Assembly (NCBI GenBank): GCA_964635065.1
Contig: CAZWMK010000051.1
Location: 1-15,496 of the forward strand
DNA length: 15,496 nt
Reading direction: 5' to 3'
DNA from: CAZWMK01 sp964635065
Lineage (GTDB): Bacteria; Pseudomonadota; Alphaproteobacteria; Sphingomonadales; Sphingomonadaceae
Positions 1 through 5,749 of the stretch are shown here, piece after piece (position 1 is the stretch's first letter; every line of letters starts with the position of its first letter). The position numbers and the translations under genes are program-made. The notes below the pieces were generated by a model. That model had not been told where the DNA came from. It searched no databases and worked only from the letters and a program-made list of their open reading frames with translations.

Positions 1-86
1 GGTCATTCGAAACGCTGCGGGTTGCCGACCGCGGTATTCGTGAAGGCATATTGCGTACGCTGATGACGCGCGATGGAGGACGTTGA
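1..86 (+). CDS. Ppx/GppA phosphatase family protein, C-terminal end only
   Basis: The frame starting at position 3 gives 27 residues up to a TGA at 84-86. They include LRVADRGIREGILRTLM, which matches the conserved C-terminal end of the Ppx/GppA exopolyphosphatase / guanosine pentaphosphatase catalytic domain (ADRGIREG, with a following leucine-rich end). The rest of the gene lies left of the window. The next gene, rlmE, starts 2 nt after this stop and has its ribosome binding site inside this coding end, so the two are probably one operon. Whether the protein is the polyphosphatase or the pppGpp phosphatase cannot be told from this tail. Confidence 0.75.
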   Translation, partial: SFETLRVADRGIREGILRTLMTRDGGR

Positions 87-87
87 C

Positions 88-730
88 ATGGTAAAGCCAC
101 CCACGCCGGGCGGACCGTCCGGACGGTCGAAGGGCGGACATGTGCGCGTCAAGACGGCACGCAAGCGCAGCGCCGCATCAACCCGCTGGCTGGCGCGTCA
201 GCTGAACGATCCCTATGTCCAGGCCGCACGCGCCGAGGGTTATCGCTCGCGCGCGGCCTACAAGCTGTTGGAACTGGACGAACGCTTTGGCCTGCTCGCG
301 GGCGTCGAGCGCGTGGTCGATCTCGGTGCGGCCCCCGGCGGCTGGTGTCAGGTGTTGCGGGCAAAGCGGCCCAAGGCTGCGGTCGTTGCCATTGATCTTC
401 TGGAGATGGATCCGATTCCAGGGGTCACCTTCATGCAGAAGAATTTTCTGGATGACGATGCGCCTGCATTGCTGGAAGCGGCCCTTGGCGGTCCCGCTGA
501 TCTGGTGCTGTCGGACATGGCGGCCAATACGGTCGGCCACAAGCAGACCGATCATCTGCGCACCANNNNNNNNNNTGGCGGGCGGAGCTGACAGTCATCT
601 GGTTGCCGAACTCAAGCGTCACTTCACCAGCGTGAAACATGCCAAGCCGCCCGCCAGCCGCAAGGATTCGTCGGAATGGTATGTCATCGCGCAAGGCTTC
701 AAGGCGGGCAGTGCCACAGGAGTGAAATAA
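88..730 (+). CDS. rlmE: 23S rRNA 2'-O-ribose methyltransferase RlmE (FtsJ/RrmJ), interrupted by an assembly gap
   Basis: RlmE methylates the ribose 2'-OH of a uridine (U2552 in E. coli) in the 23S rRNA A-loop, using S-adenosylmethionine. The ATG at 88 is preferred to the one at 73 because GGAGGA (75-80) sits 7 nt before it. A basic N-terminal stretch rich in Gly, Arg and Lys precedes the domain. The SAM-binding loop DLGAAPGGW is at about residues 78-86. Catalytic residues of the K-D-K-E set are visible as K59 (RSRAAYK) and D143 (SDMAAN), and the C-terminal Glu is in SSEWYVIAQG. The second catalytic Lys would lie in the missing segment. Ten Ns at 566-575 interrupt the gene and the frame differs across them. 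The part after the gap (576-730) resumes at AGGADSHLVAELKRHF and ends at TAA 728-730. The break is almost certainly an assembly artefact, not a pseudogene. Confidence 0.9.
566..575. other. Assembly gap (10 Ns) inside rlmE
   Basis: Ten unresolved bases. The base before the gap (A565) is the first base of a codon and the two bases after it (TG, 576-577) end a codon. The true missing length must therefore be a multiple of three, and 10 is not. Aligned from memory to E. coli RlmE, about 24 whole codons plus two partial ones are missing, near 75 nt. The run of Ns is therefore a placeholder. Confidence 0.9.
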
Positions 731-819
731 CGCGCGCCTATGGCAAGCCGGCGTTCGCCCGGTTATGAGAACGCCCAGTCATGGCCCACTTGGGGCCGCC
801 TATTGTTGAGGGATATGTG

Positions 820-1794
820 ATGAGCCGCCAACCCGCAGAATGGAGCCCGCATGCCGCCGTATGGACGGCATGGCCGTCCGCCGCAGATCTGTGGCTGGAA
901 GACCTGGAACCGGCACGCGCGCAGGTGGCGGCGATGGTGCGTGCCATTGCAGAGGGCGAACGCGTCGAACTGCTGGCGGCAACCGAAGAAGCGGTGGCGT
1001 CTGCTGCGCGCCTGTTCAAAGATAATAATGTCCGCATCCATCAGGTACCGTTCGGCGATATATGGCTGCGCGATACCGGGCCGCTGTTTTTGGCCAGCCC
1101 CGGTGGCCCTGCGGCAGCGGGGTTCCGTTTCAACGGCTGGGGCGGAAAATATGATCTGCCTGGCGACAATACGGTCGGTCAGGCGATCGCACGGCTGGCC
1201 GATGTGCCGTTGGCACGGCACGACTGGGTGCTGGAGGGCGGCGCGATAGACGTGGACGGCACCGGCCTTGTCGTCACAACCGAACAGTGTCTGCTCAATC
1301 CCAACCGCAACCCTGGCATGACGCGCGCAGAAGTCGAATCGCGCCTGCGCCGCGACCTTGGCCTCGACCGCGTGCTGTGGCTGGGCGATGGACTGATCAA
1401 CGATCATACCGATGGCCATGTCGACAATCTCGCGCGCTTTGTGGCACCCGGTGTGCTGGCGCTGCCGTCGGCCAGCGGCAAGGACGATCCGAACGCCGAT
1501 GTCTATGCCGATGCCCGTGAGCGCGCCGAGGCGTTTGGCGTCGAGGTCGTTACCATCCCGTCTCCGGGTCTTGTGACTGACGATGACGGCGCGGTGCTGC
1601 CTGCCAGCCACATGAATTTCTATATCGCCAACAAGACCGTCGTGGTGCCGACCTATGGCACGCCCCACACGGCGGCGGCGCTGGAGGCGGTGTCGCAACT
1701 GTTCCCCGACCGCCGCACGGTAGGTCTTCCGGCCGATGCCGTGTTGACGGGCGGTGGCTCGTTCCACTGCATCACCCAGCAGCAGCCGGCCTGA
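820..1794 (+). CDS. aguA: Agmatine deiminase
   Basis: This enzyme hydrolyses agmatine to N-carbamoylputrescine and ammonia, the first step from agmatine to putrescine in the cytoplasm. The protein opens with PAEWSPHAAVWTAWPS, the typical start of the family (peptidylarginine-deiminase fold). The nucleophilic Cys is about residue 317 in GGGSFHCITQQQP near the C-terminus. Other conserved pieces are RDTGPLF, EGGAIDVDG, and NDHTDGHVDN with its active-site His. The start at 820 is chosen because GAGGG lies just upstream and the family N-terminus begins here. An in-frame ATG at 781 would add 13 residues without a clear binding site. Length is 324 residues, normal for the family. The stop is 17 nt before the amidase gene of the same pathway, so the two form an operon. 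Confidence 0.92.
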   Translation: MSRQPAEWSPHAAVWTAWPSAADLWLEDLEPARAQVAAMVRAIAEGERVELLAATEEAVASAARLFKDNNVRIHQVPFGDIWLRDTGPLFLASPGGPAAAGFRFNGWGGKYDLPGDNTVGQAIARLADVPLARHDWVLEGGAIDVDGTGLVVTTEQCLLNPNRNPGMTRAEVESRLRRDLGLDRVLWLGDGLINDHTDGHVDNLARFVAPGVLALPSASGKDDPNADVYADARERAEAFGVEVVTIPSPGLVTDDDGAVLPASHMNFYIANKTVVVPTYGTPHTAAALEAVSQLFPDRRTVGLPADAVLTGGGSFHCITQQQPA

Positions 1795-1811
1795 GAGAGA
1801 AGGGACCGACC

Positions 1812-2660
1812 ATGTCCGAGATGACTGTCGCCGCGCTTCAGCTTGGTTTTACCGACAATATGGAAGCCGATATCGCCGCCGTGGCCGACCTGGTGCGGCA
1901 GGCAGCGGCGCGCGGCGCGAAGGTGATTCTGCCGCCCGAATTGTTCCAGGGCTATTATTTCTGCCGCCATGAGCATGAGCGCTTCTTTACCCGCGCCTAT
2001 CCGACAGCCACGCACCCGGCCGTGGTTGCGATGCAGGCGCTGGCGGCGGAACTGAAGGTCTATATCCCGACCAGCTATTTCGAGGCGGATGGCCAGCATT
2101 ATTACAACAGTCTCGCCATGATCGACGACGAAGGCCGGATCATGGGCACCTACCGCAAAAGCCATATTCCGGATGGACCGGGCTATGAGGAAAAATTCTA
2201 TTTCCGTCCCGGCAATACCGGCTTCAAAGTCTGGTCGACACCTTATGGCACAGTCGGCGTCGGCATCTGCTGGGATCAATGGTATCCGGAAACGGCGCGC
2301 GCGATGATGTTGCTGGGGGCGGACATCCTGCTTTATCCGACCGCCATCGGGTCCGAGCCGCAGGAACCGGATCTCGATACCCAGCGGATGTGGCAGCGCG
2401 CAATGATCGGCCATGCCGTGTCGAATGTGGTGCCGGTGATCGCATCCAACCGCACGGGCGTCGAGGAAGGCCAGCGTTTCTATGGCACCAGCTTCATGGT
2501 CGATGAACGTGGCGACATGGTCGAGGAATTCGGCCGCGACGATGTCGGCGTGCTGGTGCACCGTTTCGATCTTGCGCAGGCGCGCGAACGCCGCGCGGCC
2601 TTCGGCTTTTTTCGTGACCGTCGGCCCGAACTTTACGCCCGGCTGGCGCAGGACATCTGA
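1812..2660 (+). CDS. aguB: N-carbamoylputrescine amidase
   Basis: This cytoplasmic enzyme hydrolyses N-carbamoylputrescine to putrescine, carbon dioxide and ammonia, completing the route opened by the upstream agmatine deiminase. It belongs to the nitrilase/CN-hydrolase superfamily. The Glu-Lys-Cys triad is visible as E43 (PPELFQGYYFC), K116 (YRKSHIPDGPGYEEKFYF) and C153 (VGICWDQWYPE). These surrounding sequences are typical of the carbamoylputrescine amidase branch, not of aliphatic nitrilases. At 282 residues the length is normal. A purine-rich AGAGAGAAGGGA stretch precedes the ATG. The gene ends 5 nt before a hairpin that it shares with the convergent glycosylase gene. Confidence 0.93.
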   Translation: MSEMTVAALQLGFTDNMEADIAAVADLVRQAAARGAKVILPPELFQGYYFCRHEHERFFTRAYPTATHPAVVAMQALAAELKVYIPTSYFEADGQHYYNSLAMIDDEGRIMGTYRKSHIPDGPGYEEKFYFRPGNTGFKVWSTPYGTVGVGICWDQWYPETARAMMLLGADILLYPTAIGSEPQEPDLDTQRMWQRAMIGHAVSNVVPVIASNRTGVEEGQRFYGTSFMVDERGDMVEEFGRDDVGVLVHRFDLAQARERRAAFGFFRDRRPELYARLAQDI

Positions 2661-2665
2661 AACAG

Positions 2666-2691
2666 AGGCTGACCGTTCATGCGGTCAGCCT
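2666..2691. terminator. Bidirectional hairpin between aguB and the uracil-DNA glycosylase gene
   Basis: A perfect 10-bp stem, AGGCTGACCG with CGGTCAGCCT, encloses a 6-nt loop (TTCATG). On the plus strand it is followed by a short TTT. It lies between two convergent genes, and the stop codon of the minus-strand gene (2685-2687) is inside the stem. The lack of a long T-run makes it a weaker intrinsic terminator, but a shared end for both transcripts is the simplest reading. Confidence 0.65.
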
Positions 2692-3326
2692 TTCCGTCCG
2701 GTCAGCGCGGCTTCGAACACGGCTTCGAACATCGCGGGAGTCAACCGACCGGTGTTGGTATTGTACCGCGAGCAGTGATAGCTGTCATAAAGTACGATGC
2801 CATTTGGCATGACATGGCGCGCGCCATGGCCAAAGCGGTATTTCGGCAGTTTTCCGCCCAGGGCCTTGATCGCCGATTGATGTGCGATCTGCCCAAGCGC
2901 GATCACGGTGGTCAGCGACGGCAGGGCGGCGATGCGGCGTTCAAGAAAGGGACGGCACTGGTGGATTTCGGCTGGCAGCGGCTTGTTTTGCGGCGGCAGG
3001 CAATGAACCGCATTGCCGATCATCGCGCCTTTCAGCGTCAGTCCGTCATCGATGCGCGCGTCATAGGCGCCCTCGGCCAGCCCGTATTTCAGCAGCGTCG
3101 CAAACAGCAGGTCGCCGGCATAATCGCCTGTAAACGGGCGGCCGGTGCGATTGGCGCCGTGCATGCCGGGCGCAAGGCCGACAATCAGAAGCCAGGCATC
3201 GGGATCACCGAAACCGGGCACGGGCGCGTTGAACCAGTCGGGATGTTCGGTGCGCAGTTCATCGCGGAACGCGGCAAGACGCGGACAGTCGGGACAGTCG
3301 CGGGGCGGATCAATGGTCAATGACAT
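2685..3326 (-). CDS. Uracil-DNA glycosylase, family 5 (UDGb type)
   Basis: This base-excision repair enzyme removes uracil and other deaminated bases from DNA. Motif A is GLAPGMHGANRTGRPFTGD at about residues 50-68, the signature of the family 5 (UDGb) glycosylases. Four cysteines fit the expected iron-sulfur cluster ligands: C11 and C14 (CPDC), C109 (NAVHCLPP) and C124 (IHQCRPFL). The late motif reads SYHCSRYNTNTGRLT; the Pro of the HPS form is Cys here (H184-C185-S186). The ATG at 3326 gives 213 residues, a normal length. The frame stays open upstream to 3491, but that extension lies antisense to folK and has no family resemblance. The gene diverges from folK with overlapping 5' ends. Confidence 0.88.
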   Translation of the reverse strand: MSLTIDPPRDCPDCPRLAAFRDELRTEHPDWFNAPVPGFGDPDAWLLIVGLAPGMHGANRTGRPFTGDYAGDLLFATLLKYGLAEGAYDARIDDGLTLKGAMIGNAVHCLPPQNKPLPAEIHQCRPFLERRIAALPSLTTVIALGQIAHQSAIKALGGKLPKYRFGHGARHVMPNGIVLYDSYHCSRYNTNTGRLTPAMFEAVFEAALTGRKG

Positions 3327-3870
3327 GAACAAAGGCTCTAAAGCGCCATCCCCCGACAAGGCAACCATATTGCTGGCGCTGGGTTCGAATCGCCCGCATG
3401 GTCGCCATGGCCGCCCGCGCGCGGTGCTGGCGGCGGCGATCGCGGCGCTTGATGAAATGGGCTTTTCGGTTCTCGCATCGTCCCCGATCATGGAAACGCA
3501 GCCGGTCGGGCCGGGGCAGCGACGCTATGCCAATGCGGTCATCAGCGTTGCCGCGCCCGACGATGTGGCACCGCCCGAACTGCTGCTGCGCCTGAAAGCG
3601 GTTGAGCGCGCTTTCGGGCGGGGCAGGGGGCGACGCTGGGGCGATCGCGTACTGGATATCGATATTCTGGCCATTGCTGACCGGACATGGCCGCACCGCT
3701 TGCACTGGCGACAGGCAAAACGGCTGGCGGTTCCACACAAGGCGCTTGCATCGCGCAGCTTTGTTCTTGATCCACTCCTGACCGTTGCGCCCGACTGGCG
3801 TCACCCCATTCACGGGCGCACGACGCGACAATTACGCGCGCGGCTCATGAAGCCGCATCCTTATGATTGA
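3313..3870 (+). CDS. folK: 2-amino-4-hydroxy-6-hydroxymethyldihydropteridine diphosphokinase (HPPK)
   Basis: HPPK transfers pyrophosphate from ATP to 6-hydroxymethyl-7,8-dihydropterin in folate synthesis. Visible motifs are LALGSNRP near residue 22, ETQPVGPGQRRYANAV at about 61-76, and the HPPK signature RWGDRVLDIDIL at about 108-119 with the two metal-binding Asp residues. The C-terminal segment is VPHKALASRSFVLDPL. Length is 185 residues. The ATG at 3313 has only a weak GGGGCGG upstream; the ATG at 3325 is an alternative that would shorten the protein by four residues. The frame is open further upstream to 3145, but that part is antisense to the glycosylase gene and shows no HPPK sequence. 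No other folate gene is adjacent. The stop codon overlaps the candidate promoter of the downstream tRNA. Confidence 0.88.
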   Translation: MVNDMNKGSKAPSPDKATILLALGSNRPHGRHGRPRAVLAAAIAALDEMGFSVLASSPIMETQPVGPGQRRYANAVISVAAPDDVAPPELLLRLKAVERAFGRGRGRRWGDRVLDIDILAIADRTWPHRLHWRQAKRLAVPHKALASRSFVLDPLLTVAPDWRHPIHGRTTRQLRARLMKPHPYD

Positions 3871-3895
3871 CCAGCCCGTCACTTCTCCTTATGTG
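3867..3895 (+). promoter_or_regulatory. Candidate promoter for tRNA-Lys
   Basis: TTGACC (3867-3872) and TATGTG (3890-3895) are separated by 17 nt. The -35 box overlaps the folK stop codon. Transcription would start near 3902, about a dozen bases before the mature tRNA 5' end, a sensible leader. The -10 box is weak against TATAAT but near the CTATNT form described for alphaproteobacteria. Confidence 0.45.
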
Positions 3896-3913
3896 AAGCG
3901 CCACAACACAGGC

Positions 3914-3989
3914 GGGTCCATAGCTCAGTCGGTAGAGCAACTGACTTTTAATCAGTAGGTCGCTGGTTCGAATCCAGCTGGACTCACCA
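3914..3989 (+). tRNA. tRNA-Lys (anticodon TTT)
   Basis: A complete 76-nt cloverleaf. The acceptor stem GGGTCCA (3914-3920) pairs with TGGACTC (3979-3985), with one G-T pair. The D arm contains AGCTCAGTCGGTAGAGC. The anticodon stem ACTGA/TCAGT encloses the loop CTTTTAA, placing TTT at 3947-3949, which reads lysine AAA/AAG codons. The T arm is CTGGTTCGAATCCAG. The discriminator A is followed by an encoded CCA (3987-3989). Confidence 0.98.
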
Positions 3990-4081
3990 CCTCCCCCGCG
4001 ACAGGAAACAGGTCATGGCATCTGCGCAAGGCGCTTGGGGTGCCACTATCCGGCGCGTGCCGGACAAGCAGGAGGTGTAGC

Positions 4082-4348
4082 GTGGACTTGCATGATCTCT
4101 TGCACCGCTATTTCGGTCAGCATGATCTGGCCGGGTTACCTGCCGCCGGACTGGCGGCAGGGCTGGAGCGCGTGCGTGTCGATTTCGGGCTGGAGAGCGA
4201 TGCGGGGCGGCGTTTCGGCCTATGGGCCTTGATGTACATATTGGGCGATGCGCCGGCGCTCGACATCGCCTTTTCCGACCCGGAGACGCGCGAGGCTGCG
4301 CGCAATTTCATGGACCTGATCGACGCATTCGGGGCGGACGCCCTTTAA
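4082..4348 (+). CDS. Small conserved-looking protein of unknown function (88 residues)
   Basis: Not recognised as a named family. A GTG start at 4082 is chosen because a strong AGGAGG (4070-4075) lies 6 nt upstream; the in-frame ATG at 4040 lacks such a site. The protein begins MDLHDLLHRYFGQHDLAG and is acidic towards the end (DLIDAFGADAL). It has no signal peptide and no clear membrane segment, and is probably cytoplasmic and helical. Codon use resembles the neighbours. It follows tRNA-Lys by 92 nt, a stretch in which no other feature was seen, and may be read from the same transcript. Its stop overlaps the stop of the convergent EthD gene. The good binding site supports a real gene; the function is unknown. 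Confidence 0.7.
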   Translation: MDLHDLLHRYFGQHDLAGLPAAGLAAGLERVRVDFGLESDAGRRFGLWALMYILGDAPALDIAFSDPETREAARNFMDLIDAFGADAL

Positions 4349-4692
4349 GTGCAGGCGCTGGCGCGGTCGTCGACGGTCCAGACGATTGTGGCGCTGGAAT
4401 CGAGGAAATGCGCTTCGTCGGCTCGGATCTGGGCGATGATTTCCGGATCGGCAAGGCAGGCGCACCAGCGATCATAATCGGCACGGGTTGCAAAACCCAG
4501 TTCGGTCACGACGTCGAAGGGCAGATCGCCGGGCTGTCCGAACAGCACGGCGTCGCGATAATTGCGGACATAGGCCGCATACATTGGCAACAGCTGATTG
4601 ACGAGCGGCACATGCTTGTCTTCGTAGTAGCGGATGAAATCATCCATGCTGATCGACGGCAGCTTGCGGATGAATACCAGAACCTTGATCAT
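4345..4692 (-). CDS. EthD domain-containing protein
   Basis: A 115-residue protein that starts MIKVLVFIRKLPSISMDDFI and continues YYEDKHVPLVNQLLP. This is the characteristic opening of EthD-domain proteins, small dimeric alpha/beta-barrel proteins of the ferredoxin-like fold. Family members occur beside catabolic genes, including the ethyl tert-butyl ether degradation cluster that named the domain, but a general biochemical role is not established. The start codon overlaps the stop of the upstream TetR gene by 4 nt (ATGA), so translation is probably coupled and the two are co-transcribed. The stop TAA lies in the TTAA at 4345-4348, which also supplies the stop of the convergent gene. A role linked to the divergent DUF1254/TonB locus is inference from position. 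Confidence 0.78.
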   Translation of the reverse strand: MIKVLVFIRKLPSISMDDFIRYYEDKHVPLVNQLLPMYAAYVRNYRDAVLFGQPGDLPFDVVTELGFATRADYDRWCACLADPEIIAQIRADEAHFLDSSATIVWTVDDRASACT

Positions 4693-5441
4693 CGATGTTC
4701 TTCTTTCCCCAGGTTGCGCACCTGACTGGATAAGGGAGCGGTCAGGGCTGCCGTCATGATTTCAAGGACTTCGTCCAATATCTGCGCCTGGGTCATCGGC
4801 GACGGGCCATAGCGCAGGCGATTGTCGCTCTGGACCAGGGCGTTCAGGAACAAGGTTACGCACATGTTGGCGCGCAACATGATGATTTCGGGAGGCATCC
4901 AGTGCAGGCGCTCCGAGATCAGGGCGAGCGTGCGTGTCAGGCCGGGGTGGTCTTGTGGCCGTTCTTCCTGCGGGTGCAGGATACCCATGGCGCGATAGCG
5001 CGTCATATATTCCGCCATGAAACGCGCGAAGGGGTGGCGGCCTTCTTCGTCGACAAGATCAAGATGCGGCAGGCAGAGAATTTTCAGAATGGTGCGGATG
5101 TCGCCCAGCTGGTCCTGTCGTTCGGCTTCGGCCAGCATGTCGAGGCGCCGGGCATCCATCTGTGGCACACGATAGGCCATGATGGCGCGCAGCAGGGTTT
5201 CCTTGTCGTTGAAATGATATTGCACGACCCGGGTATTGCCCTGTCCGGCCTCGGCCCCGATCTGGCGCAGAGATACGCCCTCAATGCCGGATTCGCCAAA
5301 CAGGCGTTCGGCGGCAAGGATCAGAAGTTCGCGCGTCCGGCTGCTGCGCGCATTCGGGGGGGCGGCGTCTGGCGCGCGGCTGTTGCCGGCTTTGCTCCCT
5401 TTTGTCGCATCGACGCTGTCAGGCGCTGACTGCTTGATCAT
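4689..5441 (-). CDS. TetR/AcrR family transcriptional regulator
   Basis: A likely ligand-responsive DNA-binding repressor. The N-terminal TetR helix-turn-helix covers about residues 36-90: RELLILAAERLFGESGIEGV, then SLRQIGAEAGQGNTRVVQYH, then FNDKETLLRAI. The C-terminal part would bind the ligand and form the dimer; nothing in it identifies the ligand. A basic, Ser/Pro/Ala-rich tail of about 35 residues precedes the domain. The ATG at 5441 (250 residues) is preferred because GGAG lies 9 nt upstream. The ATG at 5462 overlaps a candidate -10 box and has no binding site. The gene leads the EthD gene with an ATGA overlap and faces the plus-strand DUF1254 operon across an AT-rich region. That layout is typical of a regulator controlling itself and its divergent neighbours. 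Confidence 0.88.
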   Translation of the reverse strand: MIKQSAPDSVDATKGSKAGNSRAPDAAPPNARSSRTRELLILAAERLFGESGIEGVSLRQIGAEAGQGNTRVVQYHFNDKETLLRAIMAYRVPQMDARRLDMLAEAERQDQLGDIRTILKILCLPHLDLVDEEGRHPFARFMAEYMTRYRAMGILHPQEERPQDHPGLTRTLALISERLHWMPPEIIMLRANMCVTLFLNALVQSDNRLRYGPSPMTQAQILDEVLEIMTAALTAPLSSQVRNLGKEEHR

Positions 5442-5463
5442 CAAATGGTGCTCCAACCACATG

Positions 5464-5492
5464 TTTATAGAGGTTTAGCGGCAATCGGCCAG
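5464..5492 (-). promoter_or_regulatory. Candidate promoter for the TetR-EthD pair
   Basis: On the minus strand TATAAA (5469 to 5464) is preceded, 17 nt upstream, by the poor -35 box CTGGCC. Transcription would start near 5457, leaving a leader of about 16 nt that carries GGAG before the ATG at 5441. The -35 match is weak, so this is only a possible promoter. Confidence 0.3.
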
Positions 5493-5560
5493 TGGGGCCA
5501 GTGCACATTGCCGGGCTGAAAGTGGCGGCCTCAAGGAAGTTGAACATGCGTTTAACTCGA

Positions 5561-5580
5561 TTGAGATAAAAAATTCTCAA
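5561..5580. promoter_or_regulatory. Inverted repeat, candidate operator for the TetR-type regulator
   Basis: TTGAGA (5561-5566) and TCTCAA (5575-5580) form a perfect inverted repeat with an 8-nt AT-only spacer, 20 bp in all. A third TCTCAA is at 5626-5631, so TTCTCAA recurs 51 bp downstream in direct orientation, just before the candidate -35 box. The whole 5442-5749 stretch has no gene and is AT-rich from about 5550 to 5670, unlike the surrounding DNA. Its position between divergent transcripts and its size fit a TetR operator, but no binding has been shown. Confidence 0.4.
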
Positions 5581-5643
5581 AAACCGATTAAAACGCCCTG
5601 ATAAGCGCTGATTTTATGAAGTTTTTCTCAATATGTAACTTTA

Positions 5644-5672
5644 TTGACTTAATATATCTTGTGAATTAAAAC
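5644..5672 (+). promoter_or_regulatory. Candidate sigma-70 promoter of the DUF1254/TonB/DUF3604 operon
   Basis: TTGACT (5644-5649) and TAAAAC (5667-5672) are 17 nt apart, with five and four matches to the consensus boxes. Transcription would start near 5679, giving a leader of about 70 nt. The leader contains an 11-nt palindrome GACGCAGCGTC (5699-5709), which may be a second regulatory site or chance. Confidence 0.4.
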
Positions 5673-5749
5673 GAGCGAGAAGCGAGGTCAAAAGGCGCGA
5701 CGCAGCGTCAAGAATCCAAAAAAACCGCGCATCGTAAAGGGGAGGTGAT

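Noticed and set aside
88..730. rlmE as a frameshifted pseudogene
   Set aside because: The frame change coincides exactly with the N run, and both sides are well conserved, so an assembly gap explains it.
750..775. GGCGTTC/GAACGCC hairpin after rlmE as a terminator
   Set aside because: Only 7 bp with a 12-nt loop and no T-run; it may be chance in GC-rich DNA.
763..1767. A 334-residue antisense frame over agmatine deiminase
   Set aside because: It is composed of His/Arg-rich sequence without motifs and overlaps a clearly identified gene over its whole length.
3327..3491. N-terminal extension of the uracil-DNA glycosylase to 3491
   Set aside because: The extra 55 residues lie antisense to folK and do not resemble the family; the ATG at 3326 gives the normal N-terminus with the CPDC ligand pair.
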